From assembly GCA_021298435.1 (NCBI GenBank), contig JAJTFJ010000010.1, forward strand, positions 1 to 33,032: a DNA stretch of 33,032 bases. Direction: 5' to 3'. Under the pieces are notes generated by a model. It was not told the DNA's origin and did not search any database. It saw nothing but the letters and a program-made list of their open reading frames with translations. The DNA comes from Ilumatobacteraceae bacterium. Lineage in GTDB: Bacteria > Actinomycetota > Acidimicrobiia > Acidimicrobiales > Ilumatobacteraceae. The number at the start of each line of letters is the position of its first letter. The stretch's first letter is position 1. Shown one piece after another: positions 1 through 9,231 of this stretch. Both the position numbers and the translations under genes were made by a program.

Positions 1-89
1 CCAAGGTGCACGCCGTCATAGGCGCCGATAGTGACAACCGCGCGGCGACCCGGCCATGGAGAAGTTGAGAGGTCGGTCACCAGTTGCAC
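1..89 (-). CDS. ribF: RibF, bifunctional riboflavin kinase/FAD synthetase (N-terminal fragment)
   Basis: Only the first 29 codons lie in the window; the gene runs off the left edge. The translation from a GTG at 89 ends in VVTIGAYDGVHLG, the nucleotide-binding start of the FAD synthetase domain (family pattern TxGxFDGxHxGH), here with Tyr for the usual Phe. The enzyme phosphorylates riboflavin to FMN and adenylylates FMN to FAD in the cytoplasm. It lies 11 nt after the truB stop on the same strand, the usual rbfA-truB-ribF order. No good ribosome binding site is visible; a second in-frame GTG at 80 is an alternative start. The identification rests on this short motif plus context. Confidence 0.8.
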   Translation of the reverse strand, partial: MQLVTDLSTSPWPGRRAVVTIGAYDGVHL

Positions 90-100
90 GATGTCTAACG

Positions 101-976
101 CTATCCACGCCCGCCGAAGACCACTGTGGGCTTGGCGATGCGATCACGCCACAGTTCAAACACTGCAATGAGCTCGCCGTCAGTATCGGTGCATGCCCAG
201 GGGCCATCGCCATCCCACGCTTCTCGCACGCGTCCAAACTGCGCATTGTCGACACCTTCAGCATCCAGCACGTGCATGGGCATGCCCCGCACTGTGTCAA
301 TCAACGGCAGCAGCACAGGCTCTTCCAACGTGCAGGCATCATCGAGCGAGTACGGGCCAGTTGTGTGTCGACGCAATGTGCGAATGTGTGCTCCCCCACC
401 AAGCGCAGTACCGAGGTCTGCACCCAGCGAGCGAATGTAGGTGCCACCGCCACAACGTACGGTTGCACGAATCACCATTGGATCATCGGTTGGTTCCACG
501 TCGTATGAGTACACCGTGATCGGACGTGGCTGACGCTCCACCTCGATACCTTCGCGTGCCAACTGGTGCAGACGCACTCCATCCACACGCAGTGCCGACA
601 CCATCGGCGGAATCTGCATGATGTCGCCCACAAACTTCTCAGCAACGATGCGGCGAATGTCTTCAATGTTGGGCGGCGTCATCTCATACGTTGCTGTGGT
701 AACACCAGAGTCATCCAAGGTGTCGGTTTCCGTCCCAAACACAATCTCGCATGAATACGTTTTGTCCATGTCGCCCATGAAGCGAATCAGTCGAGTCGCA
801 TTTCCCACCCCGATGACAAGTAGTCCGGTCGCATCGGGGTCAAGCGTGCCCGCATGACCAATTCGTTTTTCACCAAAGTGTTTGCGCAACTTGAAGACAA
901 CGTCATGACTTGTCATGCCTGCTGGCTTGTCTAACAACACCAGCCCATGCACAGTGGGCGGACGACGCCGCGCCAT
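101..976 (-). CDS. truB: TruB, tRNA pseudouridine(55) synthase
   Basis: 291 aa. Makes pseudouridine-55 in the T-arm of tRNAs. The N-terminus carries the TruB signature: VLLDKPAGMTSHD (about residues 13-25), then GHAGTLDPDATGLL (40-53) with the catalytic Asp at 46. The later YIRSLGADLG segment, near residue 180, is also typical. Length is normal for an actinobacterial TruB. The ATG at 976 sits 2 nt after the rbfA stop, so the two are probably translationally coupled; ribF follows 11 nt downstream. Sure call. Confidence 0.97.
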   Translation of the reverse strand: MARRRPPTVHGLVLLDKPAGMTSHDVVFKLRKHFGEKRIGHAGTLDPDATGLLVIGVGNATRLIRFMGDMDKTYSCEIVFGTETDTLDDSGVTTATYEMTPPNIEDIRRIVAEKFVGDIMQIPPMVSALRVDGVRLHQLAREGIEVERQPRPITVYSYDVEPTDDPMVIRATVRCGGGTYIRSLGADLGTALGGGAHIRTLRRHTTGPYSLDDACTLEEPVLLPLIDTVRGMPMHVLDAEGVDNAQFGRVREAWDGDGPWACTDTDGELIAVFELWRDRIAKPTVVFGGRG

Positions 977-978
977 CT

Positions 979-1422
979 CTACTCGCTGTCAGTGTCGGCG
1001 ACGGACGAGTCGTCGGGTTCGATCGGAGTCGTATTCGGCTGACGGCGCAGCAGTTCTTCAATACGCGCAGCTCCTCGAATCACTTCATCGGGACGGAAAG
1101 AAAGAATCGGGGTCTTGCGTGCATGCATCTGACGGTTGATGGAGGCCTGGATGCGTGGGCGATGTTCCAGCATCGCCTCGATGACTCCTTCGTCGCCCTC
1201 TTCGCCAAACATGGAGTCGAAGTACACAATTGCGCGGTTCATTTCAGGGTCAACATCGATGGCGGTCACGGTAACCAGATCAAGGCGCTCATCGTCAATC
1301 TTGGTGAGCTCGTCGGCAATCACCTCTCGCAGCACCTCGGACAACCGGGCTGTGCGGGGGTACCCGTGGGATGAACCGCCCTTGGGTTGACGGCGACCAG
1401 ATCTCGGGCGTTGTTTCGACAC
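979..1422 (-). CDS. rbfA: RbfA, 30S ribosome-binding factor
   Basis: 147 aa from a GTG at 1422. RbfA is a KH-fold 30S maturation factor acting at the 5' end of 16S rRNA and in cold adaptation. The body matches the family: [20 protein letters not shown] at the start, then a [20 protein letters not shown] strand segment and the RxxLR-type helix. The acidic tail ends ...SSVADTDSE. The open frame extends to 1494, but that part overlaps the start of divergent leuS, and the family domain begins just after [12 protein letters not shown], so the internal GTG is preferred; a GTG at 1440 is an alternative. It is unusual that rbfA is not behind nusA-infB but heads its own cluster, 20 bp from leuS. Confidence 0.92.
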   Translation of the reverse strand: MSKQRPRSGRRQPKGGSSHGYPRTARLSEVLREVIADELTKIDDERLDLVTVTAIDVDPEMNRAIVYFDSMFGEEGDEGVIEAMLEHRPRIQASINRQMHARKTPILSFRPDEVIRGAARIEELLRRQPNTTPIEPDDSSVADTDSE

Positions 1423-1427
1423 GCCTA

Positions 1428-1434
1428 TACGATG
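1428..1434. promoter_or_regulatory. Overlapping back-to-back -10 elements for leuS and rbfA
   Basis: Only 20 bp separate the proposed starts of leuS (ATG 1443) and rbfA (GTG 1422). On the plus strand TACGAT (1428-1433) fits TAnnnT and lies 9 nt before the leuS ATG. On the minus strand CATCGT (1434-1429) lies 6 nt before the rbfA GTG, the spacing seen at other leaderless starts here. The same bases would serve both directions. No -35 is recognisable on either side. This is inferred from spacing only. Confidence 0.4.
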
Positions 1435-1442
1435 GCACACCC

Positions 1443-4307
1443 ATGAGTGATTCGGCGACGCCCTCCACCCCAGCGGCAACAAACTTCCCCACATTTAGAT
1501 ACTCGGCGCGCCTCGCAGCCGATATTGAGTCGCGCTGGCAGGACACTTGGGAGCGCGAAGGCACCTACAACGCCCCGAACCCCGCTGGCCCCATGGCTGA
1601 GCCTGAGAAGGTTGCTGGCCGCGAAAAGCTCTTTGTTCTCGACATGTTCCCGTACCCATCGGGCGCCGGACTCCATGTCGGCCACCCCCTCGGCTACATC
1701 GGCACCGATGTATTCGCGCGCTTCAAGCGCATGAAGGGCTACAACGTTCTCCACGCACTGGGCTACGACAGTTTTGGTCTACCTGCCGAACAGCACGCCA
1801 TCACCACTGGTGTTCACCCTCGCATCAACACCGAAGAGAATGTGGCGAACATGCGTCGTCAGTTGCGTCGTCTTGGTTTGGGTCACGACCCACGTCGAAG
1901 TGTCAGCACCACAGACGAAGCGTTCTACAAGTGGACACAGTGGATCTTCTTGCAGGTGCACGGTGCGTGGTACGACGCTGACCTTGGTCGCGCTCGTCGC
2001 ATCGAGGAACTCATTGCTGAATTTGATGCAGACACTCGTGCGCCACACGATGGTTCCACATGGTCTGCATTGTCTGCGCCAGAGAAGCACGTCCTCATTG
2101 ATACCTACCGTTTGGCGTATCTCACTGATGCACCGGTGAACTGGTGCCCAGGTCTTGGCACCATTCTTGCGAACGAAGAAGTCACCTCTGACGGACGCAG
2201 CGACATTGGCAACTACCCCGTGTTCAAGCGCAACATGAAGCAGTGGATGATGCGCATCACGTCGTATGCCGATCGCTTACTTGATGACCTTGATCGTTTG
2301 GATTGGCCAGAGCCCATCAAGATGATGCAGCGCAACTGGATTAATCGCAGTGAAGGTGCTCGCGTCACGTTTGGTTCACCTGCTGGCGGCATTGAAGTGT
2401 TCACCACACGTCCCGACACTTTGTTCGGTGCAACGTTCCTTGTTCTTTCTCCTGAGCATCCATTGGTGGAAGCAGTTACTACTGCTGATGCCAAGACATC
2501 TGTTGAGGCGTATCGCGCAGCCGCTGCTGCAAAGGCCGACGATGAACGCCAGGATGATTCGAAAGAAAAAACCGGCGTCTTCACTGGATCAATGGCAGTC
2601 AATCCTGTCAGTGGCGGCGAAGTACCGATCTATATCGCTGACTACGTACTCATGGGGTACGGCACTGGCGCCATCATGGCTGTGCCTAGTGGCGACCAAC
2701 GCGACTTTGAATTTGCTCGCACCTACAACTTGCCCATCACGGCAACAGCGATGCCGCCTGCATCATGGTTTGAACAGCATGGCATTGCACCAAGTAGCGA
2801 TTGCAGTACGTGGCCTGAAGCCTTTACCGGCGATGGGGAATACATCGACTCTGCGAATGATTCGGTCAGCCTGAACGGACTCACTTCCATCGCAGAAGCC
2901 AAGACACGCATGAACGAATGGCTTGCAGCCAATGGTGTGGGTGAGCCCACCACCACATATCGCTTGCGAGATTGGTTGTTCTCACGTCAGCGCTACTGGG
3001 GTGAACCATTCCCCATCGTCTACGACGAGTTGGGCAATGCACACGCAGTTCCTGAAAGCGCACTTCCAGTGCTACTTCCGGAACTTGCCGACTTCAAACC
3101 CACCGCACTTGACCCGAACGACGCAACGAGCGACCCTGTGCCGCCACTTGCACGCGTGAAGGAGTGGACAACAGTCACTTTGGATCTTGGCGATGGTGCA
3201 CGCGAGTACCGCCGTGAAGTCAACGTGATGCCGCAATGGGCCGGTTCGTGTTGGTATGAGATGCGCTATCTCGACCCAACAAACACTGAAGCGTTCATTG
3301 ACCCTGCAGTAGAGAAATACTGGATGGGTCCACAAGGCGAGGGCCACACCGGCGGTGTCGACTTGTATGTCGGTGGTGTGGAACATGCTGTGTTACACCT
3401 TCTGTATGCACGCTTCTGGCACAAGGTTTTGTTCGACCTCGGGCATGTCAGCAGCGAAGAACCATTCCATCGTTTGTATAACCAGGGCTATGTGCAGGCA
3501 TATGCGTATCGCGACGCACGCGGCCAAGCAGTACCTGCTGCTGAGGTGGAAGAAAAAGATGGCGTGTATTCATGGAACGGCGAAACCGTTGCACGTGAGT
3601 ACGGCAAGATGGGTAAGAGCCTGAAGAACATCGTGACTCCTGATGAGATGTACGACGAATTCGGCGCCGACACGTTCCGCTTGTACGAGATGGCGATGGG
3701 GCCACTTGACGCCAGCCGTCCGTGGAACACACGCGATGTCATCGGTATGCAGCGCTTCCTGCAGCGGTTGTGGCGCAATGTCATCGATGAAGACACCGGG
3801 GAAACCATCGTGTCGGATGAGGCTGCACCGGAAGAACTTCTGCGCCACTTGCACCGCACGATTGTCGGAGTCGAGTCAGACATGGCCGGGCTTCGTTTCA
3901 ATACTGCGATTGCAAAGCTGATCGAGTTCAACAATGCACTCACCGTGCATGTGACTGCCCACTCCTCAACACCGCGCGTGATTGCTCAGGCACTTGTGCA
4001 GATGTTGTCGCCGTTGTGCCCACATCTCGCCGAAGAGTTGTGGTCAAAGATTGGCAACACGGGCACAGTCACATATGTTCCCTTCCCTGAAGCGGATCCT
4101 GCTTTGTTGGTGGAAGACAGCATTGAAGTACCTGTTCAAGTCAATGGCAAAGTACGCGGACGCATCAGTGTTGCGCCCGATGCTGATGAAGCAGCTCACT
4201 TGGCCGCAGCAATGGCGCAAGAAAATGTCATTGCAGCCCTTGAAGGCAAGACACCCGTGAAGACAATTGTCATTCCCGGACGCACTGTCAACATCGTCGT
4301 CAAGTAA
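1443..4307 (+). CDS. leuS: LeuS, leucyl-tRNA synthetase
   Basis: 954 aa, within the usual size for actinobacterial LeuRS. Charges tRNA-Leu with leucine. The HIGH motif is HVGH at about residues 78-81, in the family context [16 protein letters not shown]. The CP1 editing domain holds the [12 protein letters not shown] threonine-rich motif near residue 320. The KMSKS loop is KMGKS starting at residue 722. A C-terminal anticodon-binding and leucine-specific domain follows, with [10 protein letters not shown] near the end. The frame is open from 1371, but the extra 24 residues would overlap rbfA and lack homology, and a TAnnnT -10 precedes the ATG at 1443, so 1443 is chosen. The reading frame is intact. 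Confidence 0.98.
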   Translation: MSDSATPSTPAATNFPTFRYSARLAADIESRWQDTWEREGTYNAPNPAGPMAEPEKVAGREKLFVLDMFPYPSGAGLHVGHPLGYIGTDVFARFKRMKGYNVLHALGYDSFGLPAEQHAITTGVHPRINTEENVANMRRQLRRLGLGHDPRRSVSTTDEAFYKWTQWIFLQVHGAWYDADLGRARRIEELIAEFDADTRAPHDGSTWSALSAPEKHVLIDTYRLAYLTDAPVNWCPGLGTILANEEVTSDGRSDIGNYPVFKRNMKQWMMRITSYADRLLDDLDRLDWPEPIKMMQRNWINRSEGARVTFGSPAGGIEVFTTRPDTLFGATFLVLSPEHPLVEAVTTADAKTSVEAYRAAAAAKADDERQDDSKEKTGVFTGSMAVNPVSGGEVPIYIADYVLMGYGTGAIMAVPSGDQRDFEFARTYNLPITATAMPPASWFEQHGIAPSSDCSTWPEAFTGDGEYIDSANDSVSLNGLTSIAEAKTRMNEWLAANGVGEPTTTYRLRDWLFSRQRYWGEPFPIVYDELGNAHAVPESALPVLLPELADFKPTALDPNDATSDPVPPLARVKEWTTVTLDLGDGAREYRREVNVMPQWAGSCWYEMRYLDPTNTEAFIDPAVEKYWMGPQGEGHTGGVDLYVGGVEHAVLHLLYARFWHKVLFDLGHVSSEEPFHRLYNQGYVQAYAYRDARGQAVPAAEVEEKDGVYSWNGETVAREYGKMGKSLKNIVTPDEMYDEFGADTFRLYEMAMGPLDASRPWNTRDVIGMQRFLQRLWRNVIDEDTGETIVSDEAAPEELLRHLHRTIVGVESDMAGLRFNTAIAKLIEFNNALTVHVTAHSSTPRVIAQALVQMLSPLCPHLAEELWSKIGNTGTVTYVPFPEADPALLVEDSIEVPVQVNGKVRGRISVAPDADEAAHLAAAMAQENVIAALEGKTPVKTIVIPGRTVNIVVK

Positions 4308-4309
4308 TT

Positions 4310-4326
4310 CACCCACGTTTTGGGTG
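4310..4326 (+). terminator. Short hairpin after leuS
   Basis: CACCCA / TGGGTG arms (4310-4315 and 4321-4326) with a 5-nt loop begin 2 nt after the leuS stop codon. No U-tract follows, so this is at best a weak intrinsic terminator or a 3'-end stabilising hairpin. Confidence 0.4.
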
Positions 4327-4368
4327 GCGTTCCCCCACACGGCACGTCATGTCGGCTAGACAAGGGTC

Positions 4369-4812
4369 ATGGCTGTTAGCGAAGTGGAAATGTCCGTTGG
4401 ACCACATAAGACAATTGCTCTTGTGGCCCACGACAACATGAAAGACGAGCTGCTCGAATGGGTCGGTCGTCATCGCGAGGAACTGTCGCGCCACACTCTC
4501 ATCGGAACAGGCACCACTGGCGGCCTCGTGAACGAGAAAATCGGCTTACCTGTCGAGCGCCTGCGCAGTGGACCACTTGGTGGTGACCAACAAATTGGTG
4601 CGCGTATTTCGGAAGGCAAAGTCGATGTCTTGCTGTTTTTCTGGGATCCACTAGAGCCACAACCTCACGACCCCGACATCAAGGCCTTGTTGCGCATTGC
4701 TGTGGTCTGGAACATTCCTGTCGCCTGTAACCGGGCATCCGCTGATTTCATCATGTCTTCTCCCCATATGGACACCGACTATGTGCGTCGTGTCCCATCT
4801 CATATTCGATAA
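4369..4812 (+). CDS. mgsA: MgsA, methylglyoxal synthase
   Basis: 147 aa, nearly the length of the E. coli enzyme (152 aa). Converts dihydroxyacetone phosphate to methylglyoxal plus phosphate, a bypass of lower glycolysis used when phosphate is short or sugar phosphates accumulate. Family motifs are all present: [36 protein letters not shown] and [20 protein letters not shown]. By alignment with E. coli the catalytic Asp is D73 (in GGDQQ), with H100 and D103 also conserved. TAGACA lies 6 nt before the ATG, close to the TAnnnT leaderless pattern but lacking the final T. The stop is 2 nt before the next gene, so the pair is probably co-transcribed. Confidence 0.95.
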   Translation: MAVSEVEMSVGPHKTIALVAHDNMKDELLEWVGRHREELSRHTLIGTGTTGGLVNEKIGLPVERLRSGPLGGDQQIGARISEGKVDVLLFFWDPLEPQPHDPDIKALLRIAVVWNIPVACNRASADFIMSSPHMDTDYVRRVPSHIR

Positions 4813-4814
4813 CC

Positions 4815-5429
4815 ATGGAAGAAATCTTTGGCGCCTGGTGCGTCGCTCTGAGTCTCGCGTTTATCTGGCCACAGGTGTGGCGTGCTGTTCGCCACGACAC
4901 GTCCCATGGCATCTCACCTTTTGCACTCATGCATGGTCTCGTGGGGTCAGCGCTGTGGTTTAGCTATGGCGTCATTCAAAGTGATGTTGCCGTCTGGTTC
5001 TCCAACACGTCGTTCATCATTGCGCAGTCGATCATCATCTCGGTGGTGTATCGACACGGGCACATTCCCCGCACGGTGTTGATTCGTGTGATTGCGGCAA
5101 TGATCATTGTGCCGTTGGCATTTACGCAACTGCCGGCAGCACCCGTGGGCTTCATCGCCATTGCGATTAGCGGAAGTTCGATCTTTCCGCAGTTGATTCA
5201 CGTCATCAAGACAGAGAATCTTCATGGCATCTCTCTAGCCAGTTATGCCATGACAATCATCAGTTGCTCGTCATGGTTGGCATATGGATTAGTTGTGAGC
5301 GACCCATTGATCAGTGCTCAGAACTTTGTGACAGTACCCGCATCCATCTACATGTTTGTCAAAGCCTGGCAATGGCGCGTGGCGAACAACGAGCCACTGT
5401 TCCGCGCAGCTAAATCAATAACTGCCTGA
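4815..5429 (+). CDS. Two-repeat PQ-loop (SWEET/SemiSWEET-like) membrane protein
   Basis: 204 aa, largely hydrophobic, with about six to seven predicted membrane helices. Two PQ motifs are visible: IWPQV (P19-Q20) and IFPQL (P125-Q126), each opening a three-helix unit. A second similarity links the repeats: HGISPFALMHGLVGSALWFSYG in the first and HGISLASYAMTIISCSSWLAYG in the second. This is the layout of a duplicated SemiSWEET, as in eukaryotic SWEET sugar carriers. Typical bacterial SemiSWEETs are about 90 aa and dimerise. The substrate cannot be read from sequence; sugar transport is a family-based guess, and other PQ-loop proteins carry amino acids or act otherwise. It is coupled to mgsA (2-nt gap) and converges on the LLM gene with 6 bp between stops. 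Confidence 0.8.
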   Translation: MEEIFGAWCVALSLAFIWPQVWRAVRHDTSHGISPFALMHGLVGSALWFSYGVIQSDVAVWFSNTSFIIAQSIIISVVYRHGHIPRTVLIRVIAAMIIVPLAFTQLPAAPVGFIAIAISGSSIFPQLIHVIKTENLHGISLASYAMTIISCSSWLAYGLVVSDPLISAQNFVTVPASIYMFVKAWQWRVANNEPLFRAAKSITA

Positions 5430-5435
5430 CCTGAA

Positions 5436-6224
5436 CTAGTTCAGATACTTCTTCACCGAAGTAATCGCATCGACGTTCACGACATCGCTCATAAAGAGAA
5501 TCAAACGGTTCACACCATCAGCAACAAGTTCTTTGTGGAACTCATGACTAGGGTCGGCGAACTCGGCGTTAAATGGCGCCCAGACTGATACATCAAAGTC
5601 TTCACGATTGCTGCTCGCTTCACGGGCAGTCGCAATGAACTCAGCACGCTGTGGATGGTTGAATCGAGTGTTCACGCCATCAAGCCGTTCGCCAGCTAGT
5701 CGAGAAAGTCCGATGCTATTGGTGCCCGCGATGATGCGCGGAGACGACACAGGACGAGGAAACCCCGCAAACGAATCCGAGCGATCGTGTGCCCAAATCC
5801 CTCGCATGGTGTCGACGACTTCAGCAAGACGAGTATGACGTTGCGCCATTGTGGGCAACAGCGGCAGACCGAGAGCTTCCTGCTCTCCACCCCACGGGCT
5901 ATTCGGCGCAGTCCCTGCGCCAATACCGAGAGTGAAGCGATCACCAGCAATCTGCTGTACCGACGACACAATATTGGCCAACAAACCGGGCTCACGATTC
6001 ATCACGTTGGTCACAAGAGTGCCTAAACCGATCGTGTTGGTGACCCCCGCCCACGCAGTGATGCTGGTGAAGCATTCCAACATCGAATCAGTGCGAAACA
6101 TCGAGCCCGAGAAATGATCAAGATTCCACAATGTGGAGTAACCAGTTTCTTCTGCCGCAATTGCGGCATCGCGCAATACAGGCCACGGTGCTGCGCCCTG
6201 ATTCAACTGAATGTCGATAATCAC
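5436..6224 (-). CDS. LLM-class (luciferase-like) flavin/F420-dependent oxidoreductase
   Basis: 262 aa, GTG start. The TIM-barrel luciferase-like pattern is clear: an N-terminal strand IIDIQL, AEETGYSTLWNLDHF, TNTIGLGTLVTNVMNREPGLLANIVSSVQQIAGDRFTLGIGAGT (split here only for description) and SSPRIIAGTNSIGLSRLAGERLDG. Members use FMN or coenzyme F420; in this phylum F420 is likely but not proven. The substrate is unknown. It is the last gene of an operon: its GTG is 4 nt after the stop of the HAD-like gene, itself fused by ATGA overlap to a glycosyltransferase. That context suggests tailoring of a glycan or secondary metabolite rather than a catabolic LLM role. Confidence 0.85.
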   Translation of the reverse strand: MIIDIQLNQGAAPWPVLRDAAIAAEETGYSTLWNLDHFSGSMFRTDSMLECFTSITAWAGVTNTIGLGTLVTNVMNREPGLLANIVSSVQQIAGDRFTLGIGAGTAPNSPWGGEQEALGLPLLPTMAQRHTRLAEVVDTMRGIWAHDRSDSFAGFPRPVSSPRIIAGTNSIGLSRLAGERLDGVNTRFNHPQRAEFIATAREASSNREDFDVSVWAPFNAEFADPSHEFHKELVADGVNRLILFMSDVVNVDAITSVKKYLN

Positions 6225-6228
6225 GCTG

Positions 6229-8214
6229 TCACGCTAACGGCGCAGGAACCCACTGCACTTTTGTAGAAGGCCAGATGTTTCCAATCTCATCTGCAATCCA
6301 TCGTGTGTCATCCGCATACGACCATGAACGCAAAGACCCCTGCATCCAATGTCCGTGAATCAGTCCGTCATACAGACCAGGCAGTTGTTCTTGTCTGAAC
6401 GACTTTGGTGAAGCAGGCGCAGCCGTAACAAGAGGCGTGCCCTCACCTTCGTGATCAATTGACGTGACGTGACGAACGATGCGCAGTGCTTCCACTTCTT
6501 CAGGACGAGGTGTGTGGCCCACCTGCATGATTGCAGCCCACAAGGCTGTACCGGTGATGTCGCTTGCCTTCACACCTGAAGGGTGCGTGCCCTGCAGCAA
6601 TGCACGTGCTGAAGTAATAGCTGATTGTCCAACTCGACCTATCAGCTGTGCATAGGCGGCTAGTTCTGGTTGCGTCTCGACAAAAATCGGTTGAAAATCT
6701 TGTGCCGCATCAGCAAAGTCAATGACTGATCCGTGAGGTGCAGTTACCAACGCTTCCAACAACTTGATGACACCTAAGAGACGCAAGTTGTTGTCAAGCG
6801 ATTCAAACTCAGTCATTGCATAACCGTGCATCGACACTCGCATGCGATTCGGAGTGGCATCCCAATACATCCCTGTGAGACGCGCTTCAATCGTCGCAGC
6901 CCCATTGGTGGCGGCAGTGATCAAGTCGGCCATGTCTGCAATGGTGGAACCTGTCCACCCCAGGTCGACCACAATGTGGTGACCCGGCTTCAATAAGCCT
7001 TGCTTCTCAAAGTATCCCAACACTCGCCGACGCAACTGCTGTGCTGCTGCGACCACTTCCCGATCGTTCTCCAACAACACTGCTCGTGATGATTGTGCAT
7101 CAATGGATTCGTCGGGACGATACAGAGAACTCAAACTGCAACCGACTCGCCTCTCCAGTCGAGCAATTGTCAGTACTTCGTCATCACCAATGAACCGACC
7201 CACATTGGCGGGCGTGAGTTCTGTGAGCGATGCGCGCCAGATCACAGAACGAGAAAACGCGGTGTACGACGCCTCAGGAAGTGATGAGTCTGAGTCGCGC
7301 AGTTTGTTCCACACCTGATGAGCAAGCCAGCCGTCTCGGGCAGCGAAGTGAATGCCGGCGAGATCACGTTGTCGCAGCACATTCTTCACATCCGCAATCT
7401 GGGCAGCCACGACCATTCCGACGAGACCATCACCTAATGCGTGAGCAACATCCCAGTTGCTGTCATACATCGCATCTCGTTGTGTTGCTTCAATACGTGA
7501 CAATGGGAGTACGTCAGGACTGGTGTTGTGCATGTCGCGATGCGAACGGCGCATGCGGGTATCAATGTGAGTCGCAATGCCCAACTTCGACGGCTGCACA
7601 TGATCTGCTTCATGATCATCGCCGATGTGCAGAATCTGCGATGCAGGCACACCTGCAACCCCAAGTGCAACCTTCCACAACACACCGTTGTGTTTAAAAC
7701 CACCATGCTCACAGCTCACGAGCACATCATCAGCCGTCACCCAGCTATACCCCGCTGCGTGCGCCATGTTGACTAGATGAGATGAGGACATGTAGTTGTC
7801 GCTCACGATGAGCACACGAAGTCCGCGTGATTGTGCTTCCGCAATAATCGAAGCACCAGCCGGCACTGCCTTGGCGAGTGCAATTTCAGTCGCTTTCTCA
7901 GAGTGCACAAACAAATCGCGCTCTGCCGGTGTCAATTTCAGTGTTGCGGTCAGTTGTTGTGCAATCTCTTCAATCGCGATGTCACGCAGTGCATCTGTCT
8001 CTGCGGCTGCAACACGAGCTCGATGCTCTGCATGAACTCGTTCGACCGCAACACCCTTCCATCGAGCACCCTGCTGCGAGATGAGTTCTTCTTCAACAAC
8101 TGCAAATACATGCGTGGGTTGCGCAACCGTGCGCGTCACCATCGTGTCGAAGAAATCAACAGTCAGAACTGTGACGTTTGGATGCGCATCGAGAACCTCT
8201 GCTGCCGACATCAT
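6229..8214 (-). CDS. Large HAD-superfamily hydrolase-like protein (COG5610 type)
   Basis: 661 aa. The N-terminal third is a HAD domain: motif I is VDFFDTMV with nucleophile D20 (D-x-F-D-T, so the second Asp of the usual DxD is Phe), VLIVSDNYMSSSHLV is motif II, and HIGDDHEADHVQPSKLGI is motif IV. The remaining 420 or so residues form a separate helical domain with no motif I can name except VVDLGWTGSTIADM. Such long HAD proteins typically sit in polysaccharide clusters beside glycosyltransferases, as here. The start overlaps the GT2 stop by ATGA (second Met three bases later is equally possible). The substrate is unknown; phosphatase activity is only inferred from the HAD motifs. Confidence 0.8.
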   Translation of the reverse strand: MMSAAEVLDAHPNVTVLTVDFFDTMVTRTVAQPTHVFAVVEEELISQQGARWKGVAVERVHAEHRARVAAAETDALRDIAIEEIAQQLTATLKLTPAERDLFVHSEKATEIALAKAVPAGASIIAEAQSRGLRVLIVSDNYMSSSHLVNMAHAAGYSWVTADDVLVSCEHGGFKHNGVLWKVALGVAGVPASQILHIGDDHEADHVQPSKLGIATHIDTRMRRSHRDMHNTSPDVLPLSRIEATQRDAMYDSNWDVAHALGDGLVGMVVAAQIADVKNVLRQRDLAGIHFAARDGWLAHQVWNKLRDSDSSLPEASYTAFSRSVIWRASLTELTPANVGRFIGDDEVLTIARLERRVGCSLSSLYRPDESIDAQSSRAVLLENDREVVAAAQQLRRRVLGYFEKQGLLKPGHHIVVDLGWTGSTIADMADLITAATNGAATIEARLTGMYWDATPNRMRVSMHGYAMTEFESLDNNLRLLGVIKLLEALVTAPHGSVIDFADAAQDFQPIFVETQPELAAYAQLIGRVGQSAITSARALLQGTHPSGVKASDITGTALWAAIMQVGHTPRPEEVEALRIVRHVTSIDHEGEGTPLVTAAPASPKSFRQEQLPGLYDGLIHGHWMQGSLRSWSYADDTRWIADEIGNIWPSTKVQWVPAPLA

Positions 8215-9167
8215 CGCCTCTTCACCAATACACGTACCTGGTGCACTGCGGCGCGAATGGCCCGCTTCGGATCACGAACAGCGCCAGCAATACGCCGAAC
8301 TGTGCTGCGTTGCGACTGGGCACGCTGCGCTTCAGCAATCTCTGCTTGCAAACGAGTCTCAGCCGCATCCACTTCGACCTCTACCTGTCGCGAGAATGCG
8401 CCTTTGGTCTTGCCGTTCGGTTCCATCTCGGAATCCCATCGCGCTTGCAGTTCCTTCTTCACGCGAAGATGCAGGTCTTCGCCCACGGTGATGGAGTTAC
8501 CCGCAGCACGATCACTCTCTGGAGTCCGCGTGTGATAATTCGCCAAACGTTCAGGGAAAAACACTAATCCACCTTCACGAACTGCACGAAGGTTGAACTC
8601 CCAGTCACCCAGCACTGGTAACGATGAATCGAAGTAACCAACTGCATCGAGGACAGAGCGACGGAACAACGCAGCAATCGGCGGGAATGTGTTCCCACCA
8701 ATAAGTCGCTCATAGGTCAAACGTGAATCGTCCAATGGAAAGTTCTCATGCATCACCGGCCAGACCTTGCCGCCTTTGAATGTCTCATGGACTCGGGTTA
8801 CTCCTGAGAGAACTGCTGCTGCATCGTGATGTTCTGTGAAGGTCCTCACTGCTGTCTCAAGAAACGTCGGGCGCCAAGAATCGTCATCGTCATGAATCGC
8901 GAAGTATTCAGATGACGTGGCTCGCAATCCCTGGTTCGATGCTTCTTCCATGCCCACGCGCTCAGGCAGGTGCAGCACGGTGATCTTGGAGGTTCCAGTA
9001 GTGGTGCGAGCGACGGAAACAACAGCTTCCACTCCGGAGGGATCTCCGCCGTTGTTGACGATGATGAGCTCCCAGTCAGAAAAAGACTGGTTCTGCACAC
9101 TGGCAATAGCGCGAGCCAACAGCACGGGACGCTCGTAGGTCCTCATCACTATGGTCACCACGGGCAC
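8211..9167 (-). CDS. Family 2 glycosyltransferase (GT-A fold)
   Basis: 318 aa from a GTG. N-terminal GT2 pattern VVTIVMRTYERPVLLARAIASVQNQSFSDWELIIVNNGG, with a nucleotide-sugar/metal motif AIHDDDDSW near residue 92 and an acceptor-side segment VLGDWEFNLRAVREGGLVFFPE. The last 70 residues are a charged helical tail (VEVDAAETRLQAEIAEAQRAQ) ending in a basic stretch, possibly a coiled coil or membrane-surface tether. It is first in the GT2-HAD-LLM operon. A TACCAT hexamer lies exactly 6 nt before the GTG, so the mRNA is probably leaderless. Donor and acceptor cannot be told from sequence. Confidence 0.9.
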   Translation of the reverse strand: MPVVTIVMRTYERPVLLARAIASVQNQSFSDWELIIVNNGGDPSGVEAVVSVARTTTGTSKITVLHLPERVGMEEASNQGLRATSSEYFAIHDDDDSWRPTFLETAVRTFTEHHDAAAVLSGVTRVHETFKGGKVWPVMHENFPLDDSRLTYERLIGGNTFPPIAALFRRSVLDAVGYFDSSLPVLGDWEFNLRAVREGGLVFFPERLANYHTRTPESDRAAGNSITVGEDLHLRVKKELQARWDSEMEPNGKTKGAFSRQVEVEVDAAETRLQAEIAEAQRAQSQRSTVRRIAGAVRDPKRAIRAAVHQVRVLVKRR

Positions 9168-9173
9168 AGCCTC

Positions 9174-9179
9174 ATGGTA
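9174..9179 (-). promoter_or_regulatory. -10 element of the GT2-HAD-LLM operon (leaderless)
   Basis: TACCAT on the minus strand (9179-9174), then 6 nt (GAGGCT), then the GTG start at 9167. This places the predicted transcription start at the start codon. The GAGG inside the spacer could instead be a Shine-Dalgarno, but its distance to the GTG is short. Confidence 0.5.
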
Positions 9180-9184
9180 GTTGA

Positions 9185-9218
9185 GACCGTCTGAAAGGCT
9201 GATGCTTCCCAGACGGTC
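9185..9218 (-). repeat. 9-bp inverted repeat upstream of GT2
   Basis: GACCGTCTG (9185-9193) and CAGACGGTC (9210-9218) are exact reverse complements around a 16-nt spacer. The repeat lies after the stop of the 141-aa membrane protein (9232) and just upstream of the GT2 -10. It may be a terminator hairpin for the former (no U-tract visible) or an operator for the latter. Confidence 0.5.
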
Positions 9219-9231
9219 AAATACGGCTTCG

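Noticed and set aside
101-508. Plus-strand ORFs opposite truB and many others opposite leuS, nrdJ and the sulfatase
   Set aside because: They are shadows of real genes with no domains or ribosome binding sites.
1371-1442. 24-residue extension of LeuS
   Set aside because: It overlaps the rbfA start and lacks homology; a -10 hexamer lies inside it.
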